A stretch of 64,000 nucleotides of DNA from Echria macrotheca (taxonomy: Eukaryota > Ascomycota > Sordariomycetes > Sordariales > Schizotheciaceae), in assembly GCA_030411725.1 (NCBI GenBank), contig MU839831.1, positions 1,178,001 to 1,242,000 on the forward strand. Reading direction: 5' to 3'. Shown piece by piece: positions 43,510-55,492 of the stretch (position 1 is its first letter; each line of letters starts with the position of its first letter). The notes beneath the pieces are model-generated. The model was given only the letters and a program-made list of their open reading frames with translations, was not told the DNA's origin and did no database searches. Position numbers and translations under genes: made by a program.

Positions 43510-46500
43510 CTAGTGTTCTGGCTCTTGGCCAGAATCCCCTTTTTTCTGTTTTTTCTGATCGAACAAGCTCTTCAACTCCTTAGCCCATCTTTTATTCCCA
43601 GCCGCTGCCTTCCACACCCCCGGGGTTACCGCCTCCTGGAAGGCACAGTTGCGGAACAGCGACACCATCAGCTGATACCCGTGTGCTTCGTTTCCGGCTG
43701 CCGCAATCATTACACTTTCTGTCATTCTCACTTGGACTCGGCGGCTGAAGAACAAGTCTAGCAGCTCGTGGCCGCCTATCTCGTTTGCGACAGCCGCCGC
43801 GACCACATTGTCGGTCATGGGCAATGCGCTGCCGCGCTCGTCGAGGAGAAGCCGCATCAATGACACGCCGCGGCCCTTGTTTCTGGCTGCTGCCTGAAGC
43901 GCCTTCTCGGTGACCTCGAATGTGGTGCCACGCCGCTTGAACATCAATTCCATCAGCTTCGGCCCATCGATTTCGTGGCTAGCAGCCAAGGTGATGATGT
44001 CCTCGTCCTCGGTAATGTCAATCTGGGTGTCTCGAATGTGGAAGAGCAGCTCCATCATCGAGTAGCCGTTGCTAACGGCTGCCTTCACCACCCGGGCGGT
44101 GATCGCGACAGGTAGGCCGCGGCTGGTGAGCAGCAGCCCCATCATAGCGCAGCCGTCCATCTTGTTTCCGGCCGCGGCCGTGACCACCTGCTCGGTTGCC
44201 CTGACCTGGTCTGGGAATTTCTTGAGGAGGAAGTCCATCAGGCCGCTTCGGCCCTCTGCCGCCGCCGTCTCGACTACTCCCTCGGTCACGTTCACCTCGT
44301 GAGGACACTGGGCAAGTAGCAACCTCATCAGGTCGCTGCCGTGGTTTTGATTTCTGGCGACTGCTTGGAGCACCCGCTCGGTGATTCCAAATCTTGGCTT
44401 CAGGTGGTCGAGCAGCAGTTTCATCATGCCTGGTGTAGCCCTGCTGGCCGCTGCCTCGAGTGCTGCCGCCTTGATCTGGACTTGTCTGCCAAAGCGGTCG
44501 AGGAGCTGCTTCATGGTTTGCTCAGTGGCCTCGACTACCATGGCCTCGATCGTCTCAGAGGTAATCTCGACGTGCGCGTCGTAGTGGTTGAGGATCGAGA
44601 GCAATAAGGAGTCGCCGTATCTCTTATTTCTGGCTGCTGCCAAGAGCACAGCGCTCACAATCGTGAGAGGAGTAGTATCTTTGCCGGAGGAATTGGCGCG
44701 TTTCTTGAGAAGCAGTCTCATCAACTCGAGGACCCCTCTCTGTTCCAGCCTGGCCGTGGCCTCAAGCACGGCGTCGGTGACGACGTTCCCCTCCGGGGAC
44801 CACGAACGGAAAAGCAATTCGGTTGCACCCACGCTAGACTGCGCAGCCCGAAGCAGTTGGTCAGCGCCAGGATGAGCGAAGCCGCCTCTACGGTCAAATA
44901 TATCGATCATGACCTGGAAGCGATCACCGAGCGGTGATATACACCGCTGTGCCAGGCTTTTTGCCACACTCAGCACGCGGTTGAGCAAACCGCCGTTCAG
45001 CTCGCGCGGGAGGCGACGTGCCGCATCCCGAAAATCTTCATAGGCGTGTTCCTCCTGGTCTAGGTCGGCCCGGACTAATGCCATGTCCATCAGCCTGCTC
45101 GCGGCACCCGGGCTGCTTTGCAAAAGTTGGACCCCTGGGTGCTTATCAAGCCGGCCATGGACAAAACCTTGAAACTTGTTGACGTGGTTTCCGACGCCCC
45201 CACCCCCAGGTCGTTGCTCCCAATCCCAGACGAGCAGAACATTGCGGGCAGGGTTTTGTCGCAGCGCGGAGGCGCCATCTTGAAGGCTGACGCCTCCCAG
45301 TGCCACAACAGCCCAGTAGTCTCGGTACGGACGTACGACTGCTGGCACTGATGCCCCGCAGAACAAGCAGACGACATCGGTGCCCTGGATGGAGTTTGGC
45401 AACGCGTGGACGGCCGCCGTCTTGGGACCCAGCTCTGATACCAGGCCGAGAATCCGACCTCTGGTGTTCGCGACGGCGAGCTCCTCGGTGTCCCAAGTCT
45501 GCACATTGGCTTCTTGGCCAACAAGAGAGCGGACAAGACGTGAAAACAGCTCTCGCCAGGTGACATCGGTTTGCGGCAGCAGGCTGTCGGGGATCTTGTC
45601 GTCGGAGCTCATGCCGAGCAGGGCAAACACCTTGTCTCGCTGGTCGGTAGCGCTGCGGTCGTGGTAGAGGTCTAGCAGCTCGGCTAGGGAGCACACGTCT
45701 AGCGAGAAGCGATCGCTGCGGCTTTTCACCCGCCGGTCCCGCACGACCGAGGCGCCGATGAGATATACAGCCGAGCGAGCCATATTCTCCAAGTCCGTCT
45801 CTAGCCATGTGCCTCGCAAACTAGCAGACCTGAGTGCCGCCTCTAGACCCAGACAGAATGCATAGCCGTCGATCTCGGTCGAGCGAGACGTCACAATGAC
45901 GTGCCGAGCTGCCGCGACTTCTTGGAGCACCTGGAACCGGATATGGCCAGTCAGTTCGTATTTTGAACATCACGCTTTGCTCGCCTCGGTCGAGAGGGGG
46001 TGTTTTGCCTTAGGTGCTCTTACCTACCCAGATGCGATGGAACCAAGACCTCTCCAAGAGTAGACGAACAGCCCGCCGCAAATCCGACCCTGAACCGCTC
46101 GAGGTGGCGTCTAGAGCGCCAGCGCTACTGAGAACTTGAGGCTTACGTCCGGATAGCCCGGGCAGCTGGAGGAGGCCTGAAGGGGTAGACCTGGCCGCAC
46201 CGCCGTCCCCGCTGATATTCGCCGCTGCGTGCCATAGCAGCTTATCGAGCGCCCAGCCGCTGTCGGTCGTCTCGGTTGCGTGTCTCCCGTCGACGGCCTC
46301 CTCGAGCCAGACGACGACACAGCGCGCATGCGCGTAGATCTTGGCCATGAGGCGGATCTGCCGGCACTTTTCTTCGGCATCTTCTTGGTTGATGCAAACG
46401 GAATCAACCCACAGGGTACGAATAAGCGAGCCGTGGCGGAGGCGCCGCAGAGCTGCGTCAAGGTTCTTCGTCACCCGCAAGGGCTCCCTCCCCGCGCCCA

Positions 46501-47005
46501 CCCACATGGTCTGGAGAGGACCCTGTGAGCCCCAGACGTAGGACAGCGCTTCATACGGGTGCGCGCCCTCGTCCGTGCCTGAGAGCCGGTGGTCCACGAG
46601 CTGGCAGCCTATCTCGGCCTTGTCGTCGCTATTGGGCAGCAGCTGGAGCAAGCGGATGGTGTCACCAAGCAAGGGGGAGTATCGGTAACGAGGCCCAGTG
46701 AGATTGTCGTCTTTGCGAGTGCGAGAAGGCAGCTTCGCGTTGATCTTGCGCCTTGGTCGAGAGTCGTCTGGAAGCGTGTCTTGAAACTCCCTGCGCTGCC
46801 TCCGGGTCCAGAAAGCCCCCGTGGCCTCGTCACTCCTTCGAGACCTAATGGCTTTGTCGTCTTTGCGAGGGCCACGAAGTACTTTCGCACCCGTCTTCGG
46901 CCTTGGTCGAGAGTCGTCCGGGAGGGTGTCTTCGAACTCTCTGCGTTGCCTCCGAGTTCGGAAAGCGCCCGTGGCGTCGTCGGCCCTTTGCACTCGAGAA
47001 GCCAT
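43510..47005 (-). CDS. HET-domain protein with long C-terminal repeat array
   Basis: Exon 1 46028-47005 and exon 2 43510-45930 (97-nt phase-0 intron) give 1132 residues. The splice restores the family block RIWVLQEVA. Residues 8-50 and 58-100 are an imperfect internal duplication with an exact 50-residue period (ATGAF-TRRQRREF-DTLPDDSRPR). The HET domain spans about 150-330: YEALSYVWGS, LWVDSVCINQEDAEEKCRQI and a VVVWLEE block. A middle region matches the usual HET-protein tail. From about residue 709 to 1120 there are 12-13 tandem units of about 29-35 residues, built around xTExVxxAAAxN...G...LMxLLL. HET proteins drive allorecognition and regulated cell death in fungi. The repeats resemble those attached to fungal NLR-type receptors and could form the sensing surface. 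Specific partner unknown. Confidence 0.9.
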
Positions 47006-47669
47006 GTCTCTACGTTGGCAAGAATACCAGGGCTCGATGATCTCGCCAGTAAAACGGTGATATGTGGAGGATAAAGAGATGCCGTTGGGGAGCGCGACTT
47101 GCCAATGAAGGATCGTAGAGGTGTGATGGAAAGAGAGAATCGAGGGTCTCATTAGTCATACCCACACGAACCACAACGGCCAAGGTGATTACCGCGGAAA
47201 GCTTCAGGCTGCGCGGTTTGGGCACAAGTTGGGCTGAAGGCACATGGCACGTGCTAACCGCCGCCAATTTCAACTTCAATCCCTCATGCCGTCCCGCGGC
47301 TGCCGCGACGATATCACTTGCACACAAATATACAAGTTACCTACCTACCTAGGTACCTAGATACCTAAACTGTGCTGCAAGGACCCTGCGGCAAGAGCCG
47401 GACGAAAACATTGACGCTTTCAACCACTCACATCTTCCCCGATGTTCCGCATGAAACCCATTCCACGCCGCACGCTCAGGATTAGGCCACAAGCCCATTT
47501 TCGACCTCGGCAATCGCGGGGAATTTGTTTTATTCATTTTCACCGTTAGAAAGCTGTTGCTAGCTAGAAACCCCTTTCGGTGCGCAGATTTCCTCCCCTT
47601 CACTCGCCTCGCTCCTCCAGTTGAAAGCTCCGCAAAGATTGCTATCTGAGTTCATTCCGCCAAAACGCC
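47006..47669. promoter_or_regulatory. Divergent promoter region with CCTACCTAGGTA tract
   Basis: Separates the start codons of the HET-repeat gene (minus) and the unknown gene (plus). At 47338-47370 there is a run of ACCTACCTAGGTACCTAG-type sequence, the longest example of a short motif that recurs in intergenic DNA of this window. Confidence 0.5.
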
Positions 47670-48541
47670 ATGTCGGGACTCTATTACGTCTTTGTCAAGT
47701 ATCTCCCCGCCGATAAAGTCCAAGCGACGAACTGGGGTCGCTTGATGCTCTGTTTCCCTTCCCGGTACGATGCTGACGAGTTCTACCGTGCGCTCCAGGG
47801 CATTCCTCAGATTGTAGGGCTGGTCCGGTCCTCGGCACAGTTCTGGGGCCATAGCTCGAGAGGTAATCAAATTCAGTCCCTTCCGACGCGTCGCGATTGA
47901 TCTAACAATCGAGAACCTGGGTACAGGATGGGATCAGATCCACCTAGTACAATCGTTGGGACTGGTAGAAGGATTTCGGAACGTCATCAGCACCGTCTTG
48001 CTGAACGATGGTCTAGCCGGCGGTCGAGCCTTTCCGCTCATCACGAACCCCGTCGTAGGCCCCGACTGGCTTAGCGGCAATGCATTTTTTTGTTCGCAAT
48101 CATCGCCAGCCCAGCTTTTACTGGTTCGTCCACGACGACCACATACATACCTCGGAGGACCGCCGCACCAAGTTCTGCGTCGAGCTGGCCGTGCCTACCT
48201 CGGGGGCGGTGCAAGCCATGATCCGCGACGATGAGGTGATGGTGAGCGTCATCACCGAGACGACCACGTCAGCCGCGGTCATGAAGGACGGCAAGAAATA
48301 TCTCGCTGTTGTCGAGGGGCGGCTCTTGCTCTCGGCGACGCGCTACCTCTGGACGTTTCGCGACCTAGTCTGCGGTCGCATCGGCGTCCGGTGGGAGCCC
48401 GACCCAATGGTGGTGGATAGTGACGACGATAGCGTGGACGAGGAGGAAACCCCCTTCCACTCGAGAAGGGCTCAGACAGCTCCGAGGCCCCTTCTTGTAT
48501 ATATGGCGGGTACAGGAGGCGACGAATGGGAGCTTTGCTGA
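47670..48541 (+). CDS. Protein of unknown function beside the HET-repeat gene
   Basis: Preferred model has three exons (47670-47862, 47927-48054, 48110-48541) giving 250 residues starting MSGLYYVFVKYLPADK. The second intron (55 nt, GTAGGC donor, CAG acceptor, T-rich end) also removes an apparent frameshift at a run of seven T. The protein has no signal peptide or membrane segment. The second half is alpha/beta-like (SFYWFVHDDHIHTSEDRRTK, VMKDGKKYLAVVEGRLLLS), followed by an acidic stretch DSDDDSVDEEE. I recognise no family. It lies head-to-head with the HET-repeat gene, and both sit between the two repeat copies, so a functional link is possible but unproven. Confidence 0.65.
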
Positions 48542-49268
48542 CTGTCCTGGGTCTCACCTGGTAGCTGTTCACCCTGTTTTCTTTTTTCTGGTGGGGATGC
48601 AGATTTTTTTTCTACATACCTACTTTGGAGTACTTTATGCACATGTGTCGAGTCTCACAACCTACGAAGCGTGCTGTACGTAGAAAGCCCGACGAAGCCA
48701 AGGTATCCGTCTTGGAGGAAGTCCTAATGATTAACGGAATAAGATATAGCCCCGTAGATCTCACCGCTATTTACGGGAAAATACAACCACGGCGTTAAGT
48801 CACTTGCCGATATCCGAGTGGACTTGGAAACAATATAAGCCGCATACCGGCGAGCTCGGGATCGGCACGAGACTACGGGCTCACTCGGACTACCCCTATT
48901 TCGCATTTTCTAAATCATTTCCTCTTCCTGTGCAAGAATCCAAGGAGGTAGCATTTCGATACGACATCCAACAAGACACATGTTCTAGCGTCATACTAAG
49001 AACCAAAAGAGATCTACGCGAAACCCTGGCCACCTCAAGTCCTCGGGGGGGATGATTTAGTGCCCGTGGCAAGATCGTAAATACCAGACTCATAGCGTCT
49101 CCCCCCAACAAGCTTTCGCCCTTATCGACGGCTGAAGAAGACGCAGCTAATCGTGAAACAAACTGAATGAGGGGACGATGGCGGTCGCATAAAAGAAAAG
49201 AAAAAAAGGAAAAGAAAAAAAGGAAAAGAAAACAAGAGGATAACGACGGAGAGGAACGAGAAAGGTCA
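48542..49268. other. Intergenic region
   Basis: Holds repeat copy 2 and, at 49191-49260, an almost pure purine tract (GAAAAGAAAA-type) just past the terpene synthase stop. No gene supported. Confidence 0.6.
48765..49051 (+). repeat. Dispersed repeat copy 2 (RIP-affected)
   Basis: Direct partner of 42966-43277 with the same end sequences. In its left half it carries A or T where copy 1 has G or C (for example CGATATCC against CGATGTCC and ATATAAG against ATGCAAG), so both copies seem to have been mutated in different parts. Confidence 0.75.
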
Positions 49269-50592
49269 TCACTCAGGACTCGTCCCAAGCGCCAGGTCCC
49301 GCCGGATCTGCATCGCAGCAACAGCGAGCCTCTCGGCATCAACCACACCCTCCCTGAGCGCGGCCGACCCAGCTCCATCTCTCTCGACTCTCGGGAGCAT
49401 ATAAATCTCCCTAGTCCGCCGCACCTCCTCCCCCGCCACGCCAAAGTATCGCTGCGACTCGAAACTCCAGTCGTCGGCGCCGCGCACCCAGCTCGCGATC
49501 CCATCCACATACCGATGGATCTGCTCGTCAATCTCAGGCCCCCAGGACGGCAGATTCGCCCGACATTCTAGGAATTCGGCGGCGATGCCATCGGACCAGT
49601 TCCCGATCCAGTCAACGGCCGCCTGCGGGGCCAGGTCGAGCTGATACATGACGGTGGTGACGAGGTTATGCAGCGCATGGCCGCGGGCACGCTCAACCGG
49701 GTATGAGTAGAGATCCTGTCCTTGGTTAACTACACTCCGTCCCTGTAGGGGGTAGTAGTATGAAGCGTACGTTGGAAGCGATGATGAGATACGCGCCACA
49801 ATCACGCATCCGCTCCAGCAGCGGGTGGCGGTAGACATCCTCCGGCACGTCCAACTCCATCTCGGCGAGGGCGAAGGACGGCAAGCACCCGCTGGTATGT
49901 CGGCGGACGGCGAGGTAGTCGTCGATGGTCCGGAGGCGGTCCGTTGCCCAGTCCGCTGACTGCTGGACCACGGCGTCGACGTAGAGTTGCATCGTCTCGA
50001 GGAGGTGGCGCTCTGCCATGGCGGACGAGTATTCACGACCGGTGGACCAGAACCTGTTTGATGTTTAGACTGTGTCTTGATGTTATTTCTTGCGAAGCAA
50101 CTCACTGTCGTGCCATCTCCCCAAGGAGACATTCGTCCGCCGGCCGTGGTTTGTCCGGGTTCCGCAGGCCATCCATGACCATATCGGCTAGCTCGCGGGT
50201 GACGACCTCGTCCGCGACATTGGTGTACTCGTCAAAGGCGTAGAACAACATTATCAGATCTGCGCCGGTTCGACAGCGGGCTGGTTTGCTGCGGTTAGTC
50301 TGAGAGAGTGGTGCGGATGAAGAACGTCGTACCGAGATCACCAAAGCGGTATGAGAGCATCGCGAGTTTTGCTAGGGGGGTATCTACTGTTAGTCATGCT
50401 GTGGCATAGAAGGAAGGAAAGCCTACCAAACTCGCACCGATCGAAGGCGTCCTGGGACTTGGCGTCAAAGGCTCCGAAGCCGACAAACCACTCGACGCTC
50501 TGCGCCTTGACTTCGTCGTAGTGCTCGCCGAGGTGGCGCTGCCAGGGCCAGGCCCGGAGCAGGTCTGGCACCTTGACCAGTACTCCTGCCAT
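49269..50592 (-). CDS. Class I sesquiterpene synthase
   Basis: Five exons (50427-50592, 50333-50371, 50106-50280, 49771-50053, 49269-49715) join in phase to give 369 residues starting MAGVLVKVPDLLRAWPW. Metal-binding motif 1 is FDEYTN (Asp85, Glu86); the NSE motif is exact, Asn221-Asp222-Leu-Tyr-Ser225-Tyr-Pro-Val-Glu229; the product-sensing Arg-Tyr pair is Arg310-Tyr311. Such enzymes ionise farnesyl diphosphate with three Mg ions and cyclise it. An intron falls between Asn221 and Asp222, inside NSE. The 39-nt second exon and its acceptor at 50281-50283 were chosen because they alone keep phase. The cyclisation product cannot be read from sequence. There is no P450, prenyltransferase or transporter next to it, so it is not part of an obvious cluster. 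Confidence 0.9.
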
Positions 50593-53566
50593 TGTTTGTG
50601 ATTTTTTGTTAGGGCTCGTGAGTCGTGAGGCAGGCGTATAAGTCTCGGTGTTTCTGGGGGGACACCAACACTCAGGGGGCCCCGGAAACCCTACATTATA
50701 AGCTCAAGCCGGAGGTGTTCAAGCCGGGCTACCTACCAGGTTCGCTTGCCAACAAGGTTGCCTCCACCGGTGATAGTGCCACTGCCTCCGGTCAGCGGAT
50801 AGGGAGACCGAAGGCATTTCATCCGTGTTCTAGACCTAGCTTTGCGAAACAAACAACCCAGTTTGAAGTTAGTTCGACAAAGACGCGGGACGAGGGTGGA
50901 CGTTATCTTCCATAATCGCCATCCTTACAGGTAGTAGCTTGTAAGTGCTTGCAACTGGTTGGTCCGAGAACGGGGCTTGCTGGGATCCGCATGGGGTGAA
51001 GGATCAGAAGACTTCCAGATCCTGTACCATTGGCGGAGACTGCAGTATTCTCATCAGTGTTGTAAGCTCTTATTCGCGAGTGTACATGTTTGCATTATGA
51101 CTGTGTCGATTTTGCGGAGTGGGCACGTTGGGAATGCACGCCAATGGATGGGGCTTCGGTGAATTCCATAGGTTTTTCTTTCGCAGCAATAAAGCTTCAC
51201 AGACGCTAGCTCTGTGGCCAAGACTGCCAGGAGGCGGTGTGTTTGGCACCTTTCTAGGATACCCATCCTCCACCTTGACGTCGTGAGTCCTCCCACATCC
51301 CGCCTCGTATCCGGGAAAAGCATCCCTCTTTTCCGAGGGCTTCTAGTGGCACCGCTGTTATACAGAAGTTACGTGAAACCAACCATCGAACATAGTCAGG
51401 ACCTGGACCTGGACCTGGCGACTTTCACCCAGGTGCATATAGGGGTGTCCCTTGGGTTGATGCCGTTTCGAGTTATAGCCTGGACTGGCTCGTTTGGCAA
51501 TCTTTCCACATTAGGACGAAAACAAAATGGTGATGCTGCTGGGGACAAAACCGCTGGCTGGAGGCGTATGTGCAGAGTCACCGAGCTTCACCGGGGTTTT
51601 CTGTCTCCTCCCACGTTTTTTGAACTAAACAACTGGATCAAGGAGCCAAGAGTGTAGTCGGGAAACGGTAACCCCTGTGATGCATAGAACCAAGTACTCT
51701 CCGAGTTTCTTGACCACGATAGTAAGAAGCTTCAGGTAGCGCTCCATGTGAACATAACGAGCTCCCCTCCAGGCGGTAGCACCCATCAATAAGTATCAAT
51801 ACAGCTGCAAATCTATTACCCCCACATGACAGCATTCGACTGTCTGACGGCAGAGAACCGTGTGCAAACCGATCCTACTTAATAATAACCTAAAGCGGAA
51901 AAGAAAACCATAGGCGGGACGAAACGAAACTTTCAACGGGACATAAACAGGTCGCCGACTAGGGGTCTATCGCCGACAATACCAATTCCGGACCGCCCGG
52001 CGGGTCTGCTGAGAAGTGGTGTGGGACCGAGGACATGTTTGCTAGCAATGTTTGCTACAATCGTAGTTCCAAGATCCTGCGGGTGAACGGCTTAGACTGC
52101 CAATGAAAAACGAGTAGGGAGGGCGAGGAGCCAATCTCGAAAAGAAGAAACACGGCTGGGGTGGAGACTCCTAGTCCTGTAGGTTCTTAGGCATCCACAA
52201 TCAGGATGATCCATGACGGAGTCAAGGGAGAGTTACGTAGGTAGGAAGCCGCGGCTATCACCAAGTAGCTTGGCGTCCCGAGAGACATGTTTTCTGAACC
52301 AGTCCAGCAGCCGCGGCAGGCAAGGGCTGACCAATGGGACCATGCCGCGAGAACATCTCCATAAGAGACTCAGATACCTACAGATGTGGCGTGAACGATT
52401 GGCTATGGGACACTGCCAGGGAGGGACACCTCAGGCAACTATGCCTCGGACGGGAAAATGGTCGGCGACGCTCAGCTTGCCTCATCCCCGATTCGACGAT
52501 TTTCGCTGACCATCGTCCAGCTGTGACACAGTGGAGCGGCCAACGACCGGTGTAGACGTGACTTCCATCGTCAGTTGGCGTCTTCCCGCTGAACGTCTTG
52601 GGACAGACCATGGACCGGTTTCTATCCTGCCTGAAGTGACCAAGTAAATTAGACACCCAGGCGGGGTCTCGTGGAACTGGGCCATACGCAAGCTCCTCGT
52701 TTCGTTAGCAGCCGCGAGAGACCCGCAGAGCTTTCAGTGGCCATCTTCTTCAGTTCATCCATCAGTCCGTCACGGACTTCGTTACGAGCAGCTTCTCCAT
52801 TATGGACAGTGGCATAACGCCGACCCTAGTGGCACCCAGAACACACTTCCAATCTTTCGAGATATGCAAACGTTAATATTGACCGGTCGACGACAACCCA
52901 TGAACGATTTTACATTCCTCCATTACGCCACAACCACTTATTAGGTTTCGCACGCACAGCAACATAGGTATGCGACTGTGCAATAATACAAAAATTCCTC
53001 AAAGAGGATATTTTAACGCTCGTCTTTTGGCCATCAAAGCACCTCGTCACCTTATGGACACGCATTTTCGAAGGACAGTTCGAAAACCCGTGTGTCAGTT
53101 ACCTCACTGCTCTGCGATGCAGAAGCAAATGACCCCGAGAAGATCATGCAATTACTGCGCTCTCACACTTCATGGTGAAGTAGGGATCAAACCAGTTGAG
53201 ACAGCTGTGAAGATCTACTCCAACATCGGGTAGCTTTAGGAAGAAACGGGCCTTTCAAGCCATTTGGGCAGCTTTTGAGATAGCTTTACCCCGTACTCCA
53301 GAATAAGCGCTCAAACGATGCTGTTTTATGATAGCTGCTCCAACCCACATAGCCTTGCCAGCCAAGCTGAAGGCAGAAGGCAGATTCATCAGCTTCAGCG
53401 CGGGTCCTCGGATGACCAAACGCGGCCTAGTCTCGGACCTAGCGGCCCCGATCAAAATCCCACCTCTTTCAGCTCGGCTCGGCGCGTGCCCGTTTTCTCA
53501 ACATCCCCCGGAGCCCAACATATACCTAACCCCCCGCCGCCACCTCCAGACAAGAAAACAATCACA
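50593..53566. other. 3-kb gene-poor region
   Basis: The longest gap in the window. Open frames near 51214-51657 and 52213-52656 are short, have no splice-supported extensions and no family resemblance. No long repeats or terminal inverted repeats seen. It separates the terpene synthase from the HET pair. Confidence 0.5.
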
Positions 53567-55452
53567 ATGAAGCCCCCCTACGAATACACCCCCCTCCAGC
53601 CCCGATTCTTCCGCCTCATCCACCTCCACCCCTCCCCCCTCCCCTTCCTCCCCCTCAAATTCACTCTCCTCTCCACCCCCATCGACGCCAATCCCCCTTC
53701 CTACATCGCCCTCTCCTACACCTGGGACGGCCAAACCCCCGACCAGAAAGTCTGGTGCGATGACAAACTCCTACACGTCACCGCCAACGCGGCCGCGGCG
53801 ATGCGCGCCCTCCGCCGGACCCTGCACCCCGTATATCTCTGGGTCGACGCGATCTGCATCAACCAGGCCTCGCTCCCGGAGAAGGGCGAGCAGGTCGCCA
53901 TGATGGCGGATATCTACCGTTCCGCGGAACACGTGGCCATCTGGCTCGGCGATCTGGCGTTTAGCGCGGCGCCGCTGGCCCGCGTGATCTGGGGCGGCTG
54001 GTGGGAGGCCTGGGTTGACAAGCGTGTGGCGGCGGCGGGGAGGGAAAAGATTGAGGACGACGAGAAGTGGTGGCGGCATTTGTTGACGCCCGGTGAGAAT
54101 TGTTCTTCTCAGTTCTTACCGGACATCTCTTTGGGGACAAAATAAGTTAGTTGCTAACTGGATAAGCAGGTCCGGCGGTCTGGGGTTACTACGCCGCCCG
54201 CACGCTGTGTCTCATCCGGGGCAGGGCGAAGGAAAAAGCGAAGGAGGCGATACACGGCCATCGGTATTGGTCGCGCATCTGGACGGTGCAGGAGGTCAGA
54301 CTGGCCAAGAAGGCGATTGTGTACAACAAGAACGTGCGCCCGGCACCGCTGAGCGTGTACACGGCTATCATCCCGGACCGGTACGACAACGAGATGCACA
54401 TGCCCCGCCGTCGCGGCCGGAAGAGAGTCGAAGGGTCCACGGACAGGGCGGAGTTCGCGTTCGAGCTGCTGAGCAAGAAGGCCTCGGTGCCGCACGATCT
54501 CATCTTTGGCTTGATTGCTGTGTATCCCGATGTGCTGGGGCAGGTGCAGGTGGATTATCAGCGTCCGCTGCCGGATGTCTTTGAGGATCTGACACGAAGG
54601 GTGTTGACGACGAGATCGGTCTGGGCGGTGTTGCATCTTGCCGGGCTTTCGGCGGAGATGGATCGGGCGGGTGAGGCTGTTAGGTCGCCGGGGCTGCCGT
54701 CGTGGTGTCCCGACTGGCATCAGCTCAGTAACTCTGGGATTGGATTTCCGCTCCGGGGTGAGCGGTTCCAGCAGGAGTGCGAGTACACACTCGATGAGGT
54801 GGAGAGTGTCGATGACTCTGGTCACTCTGGCGCCCTCTCCGTCCACGCCCGCTGGATCGGCCAAGTAGGCTTCGTCGGCAGCCCCGAAACACCGCTCGTC
54901 AAGCCGCCAACGGTGGAGTTCATCTGGAAGACGCAACACGTCCCCAGTCAGACTTATAACTGGATTTTTGGCCTGGGTCCCCCTCTGCTCAATAACCTGT
55001 TCACAGAACCCGATAGCTTGCTCATCAAAAGATATGAAGCCGCCATTACGTTCCTAACCGCGACCGGCCTTGGGAGAGAGTGGAGAGAGGGCGACTTTGG
55101 TAGGCCCGAAGATGCCGAGTTCCCCTGGTTTGTGTCGTTGTCATGGCGTCCGGAACACGCTCTGAGGATTTTGGAGAAGCGGTCCCTCTTTGAGTTTTAC
55201 TACACCGGGGAGGGAGGTCCGGAGGTGGGGATGGGGGCCGGACGTGGTCTTGAGCCTGGCGACAAGATCTTTTGTCTCGCAGGAGATCTGCCCAAGGAGC
55301 GCTCTCTGGAAGATATGGCTCTGGGGTTTGCCGTCCGGGAGACTGTTTGTGAGAAATCAAAACCGGTGTACCAGTTGGTGGGTTGGGTGATGCTGTGTCG
55401 CGAACTCTGTAATGGTATCGCCGGGGAGAGTGTATATATTCGCATTATTTAG
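53567..55452 (+). CDS. HET-domain protein (heterokaryon incompatibility type)
   Basis: Exons 53567-54092 and 54170-55452 (77-nt intron, phase 1) give 602 residues, starting MKPPYEYTPLQPRFFRLI. The HET domain covers about 25-250: YIALSYTWDGQ, VYLWVDAICINQASLPEKGE, a MADIYRSAEHVAIWLGD block and, in exon 2, RYWSRIWTVQEV. A typical HET-protein tail follows, with a PSWCPDW motif and, near the end, the redox-like block LEPGDKIFCLAGDLPKE. In fungi such proteins trigger non-self-induced cell death. There is no repeat sensor domain. Its stop codon lies 41 bp from that of the next HET gene on the opposite strand, so the pair is tail to tail. The partner protein is unknown. Confidence 0.92.
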
Positions 55453-55492
55453 GACATGGACTTTGAGACGTCTTTGGGTTGTCCGACAAGGT

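Noticed and set aside
48080..48095. Frameshift in a T7 run making the 47670-48541 gene a pseudogene
   Set aside because: A normal-looking 55-nt intron (48055-48109) spans the run and restores the frame.
51214..51657. 147-codon open frame in the 3-kb gap
   Set aside because: No recognisable domain, no leader features, and mixed composition; likely chance.
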